A DNA stretch of 6,032 bases from JBBKWQ01 sp037969115. Its GTDB lineage: Bacteria > Actinomycetota > Acidimicrobiia > Acidimicrobiales > Ilumatobacteraceae. The notes beneath the pieces were generated by a model. It was given only the letters and a program-made list of their open reading frames with translations. It was not told where the DNA came from and made no database searches. A program made the translations under genes and the position numbers. Every line of letters begins with the position of its first letter. Positions within the stretch are counted from its first letter, which is position 1. Positions 5,547 through 6,032 of the stretch are shown here, in pieces. The DNA lies in contig JBBKWQ010000336.1 in assembly GCA_037969115.1 (NCBI GenBank), positions 1-6,032 on the forward strand, read 5' to 3'.

Positions 5547-6032
5547 ATGGCGAAGTCAAGATTTCGACGGCTCCTCGACGCAGGCGTGCAAGTCAGTGAG
5601 ATGTCGGCCAACGAGGCCGAGAAGATCGTGAAGTCGCTCGTCAACGCGGGCGATGTGCGCAGCAAGGACGCTGAAAAGACCGTCCGGATGTTGTTGAAGC
5701 GCGGGCGCGAATCGTCCGAACACGTCGCCGACCGCATCGAACTCGTGGTGGCTGGTCAGATGGCGCAGTTCAGTGAGCGGGCCGAGGCGGTCGAGCGTGA
5801 GGTCGCGTCGCTGGCGAAACGAATTGAGCAGCTGGCAGGGTCTACCGAGTCGACTCCGACCAAGATGTCGCCCGCCAGCACTTCGACACCGAAGCCGACG
5901 AAGAAGGCGGCACCCGCCAAGCGGACGGCGGCGAGAAAAGCCCCTGCCAAGAAGGCGAGCACGAAGAAGGCGAGCACGAAGAAGGCGAGCACGAAGAAGG
6001 CGAGCACGAAGAAGGCGAGCACGAAGAAGGCG
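5547..6032 (+). CDS. Phasin-like coiled-coil protein with histone H1-like Lys/Ala tail, 3' partial
   Basis: The frame is open from ATG 5547 to the right edge (162 residues seen, no stop). Residues 1-97 are predicted almost wholly helical: a DAGVQVSEMSANEAEKIVKSL-like first helix region (11-31), NAGDVRSKDAEKTV (33-46), LLKRGRESSEHVADRI (49-64) and a heptad-like ERAEAVEREVASLAKRIEQLAG at 77-98. This matches small phasin-like proteins (polyhydroxyalkanoate granule regulators, COG3937-like) as I recall them. From about 99 the chain becomes Ser/Thr/Pro-rich, then Lys/Ala-rich, ending in repeated KKAST units. Such a tail resembles histone H1 and the DNA-binding tail of Pseudomonas PhaF, so the protein may bind DNA, bridge granules to the nucleoid, or both; this is inference. 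No PHA gene is visible here. By position it replaces the small gene between Rv1692 and tlyA in mycobacteria. Confidence 0.75.
   Translation, partial: MAKSRFRRLLDAGVQVSEMSANEAEKIVKSLVNAGDVRSKDAEKTVRMLLKRGRESSEHVADRIELVVAGQMAQFSERAEAVEREVASLAKRIEQLAGSTESTPTKMSPASTSTPKPTKKAAPAKRTAARKAPAKKASTKKASTKKASTKKASTKKASTKKA
5949..6032 (+). repeat. Perfect 15-bp in-frame tandem repeat encoding KKAST
   Basis: The unit AAGAAGGCGAGCACG is repeated from 5949 in five full identical copies plus nine bases of a sixth, where the window ends, so the total is unknown. Each unit adds Lys-Lys-Ala-Ser-Thr. No base differs between copies, although synonymous changes would be tolerated, which points to recent expansion by slippage or recombination. 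Because the unit is a multiple of three, copy changes would alter tail length and charge without shifting frame. Confidence 0.95.

Noticed and set aside
5756..6022. Reverse-strand 88-residue frame with repeated Leu-Ala-Phe-Phe-Val, looking like a membrane protein.
   Set aside because: It is the antisense reading of the KKAST repeat; the hydrophobic pattern is an automatic result of complementing Lys/Ala/Ser/Thr codons.
5949..6032. Regular short repeats that might be taken for a CRISPR array.
   Set aside because: Units are 15 bp, contiguous, without spacers, and in frame with a clear coding region.

Overview
The window is high-GC DNA (strong G/C preference at third codon positions) with features typical of a free-living actinobacterium. 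The combination of a secreted protein built from DTR-motif repeats, an E. coli-length class II aldolase, a DUF1015 protein, a HAD-IIA phosphatase and a small phasin-like protein with a lysine/alanine tail suggests the class Acidimicrobiia, possibly an Ilumatobacter relative. That assignment is an inference from recognised protein families, not a database match.

Layout from left to right: (1) positions 1-1775, + strand, the 3' part of a gene for a secreted protein with three roughly 115-residue DTR repeats, a proline-rich linker and a C-terminal lysozyme-like domain; its start and signal peptide lie off the left edge. (2) 1839-2918, +, class II fructose-bisphosphate aldolase with all metal and catalytic residues intact. 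(3) 2919-3078, a 160-bp intergenic region unusually rich in short repeats, leading to (4) 3079-3453, +, a short SSB-like OB-fold protein without the usual acidic C-terminal tip. (5) 3470-4654, - strand, a DUF1015 protein converging on the SSB-like gene. (6) 4655-4716, a compact divergent promoter region. (7) about 4717-5508, +, a HAD-IIA phosphatase. (8) 5547 to the right edge, +, a phasin-like coiled-coil protein whose Lys/Ala tail ends in a perfect 15-bp tandem repeat that runs out of the window.

The genes look like separate transcription units rather than one pathway: central carbon metabolism (aldolase), cell-wall or extracellular activity (lysozyme-like protein), DNA binding (SSB-like), and small-molecule phosphate chemistry (HAD, possibly DUF1015). 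The HAD and phasin-like genes resemble, in order, the region around Rv1692 in Mycobacterium tuberculosis, which continues into tlyA-nadK-recN; this predicts what lies past the right edge. Several starts have a -10-like hexamer 6-7 bases upstream and no Shine-Dalgarno sequence, consistent with leaderless mRNAs. I see no RNA gene, CRISPR array, insertion sequence or defence system. The most notable items are the tandemly expanded basic tail, the repeat-rich region before the SSB-like gene, and a clean inverted repeat over the phasin-like promoter.
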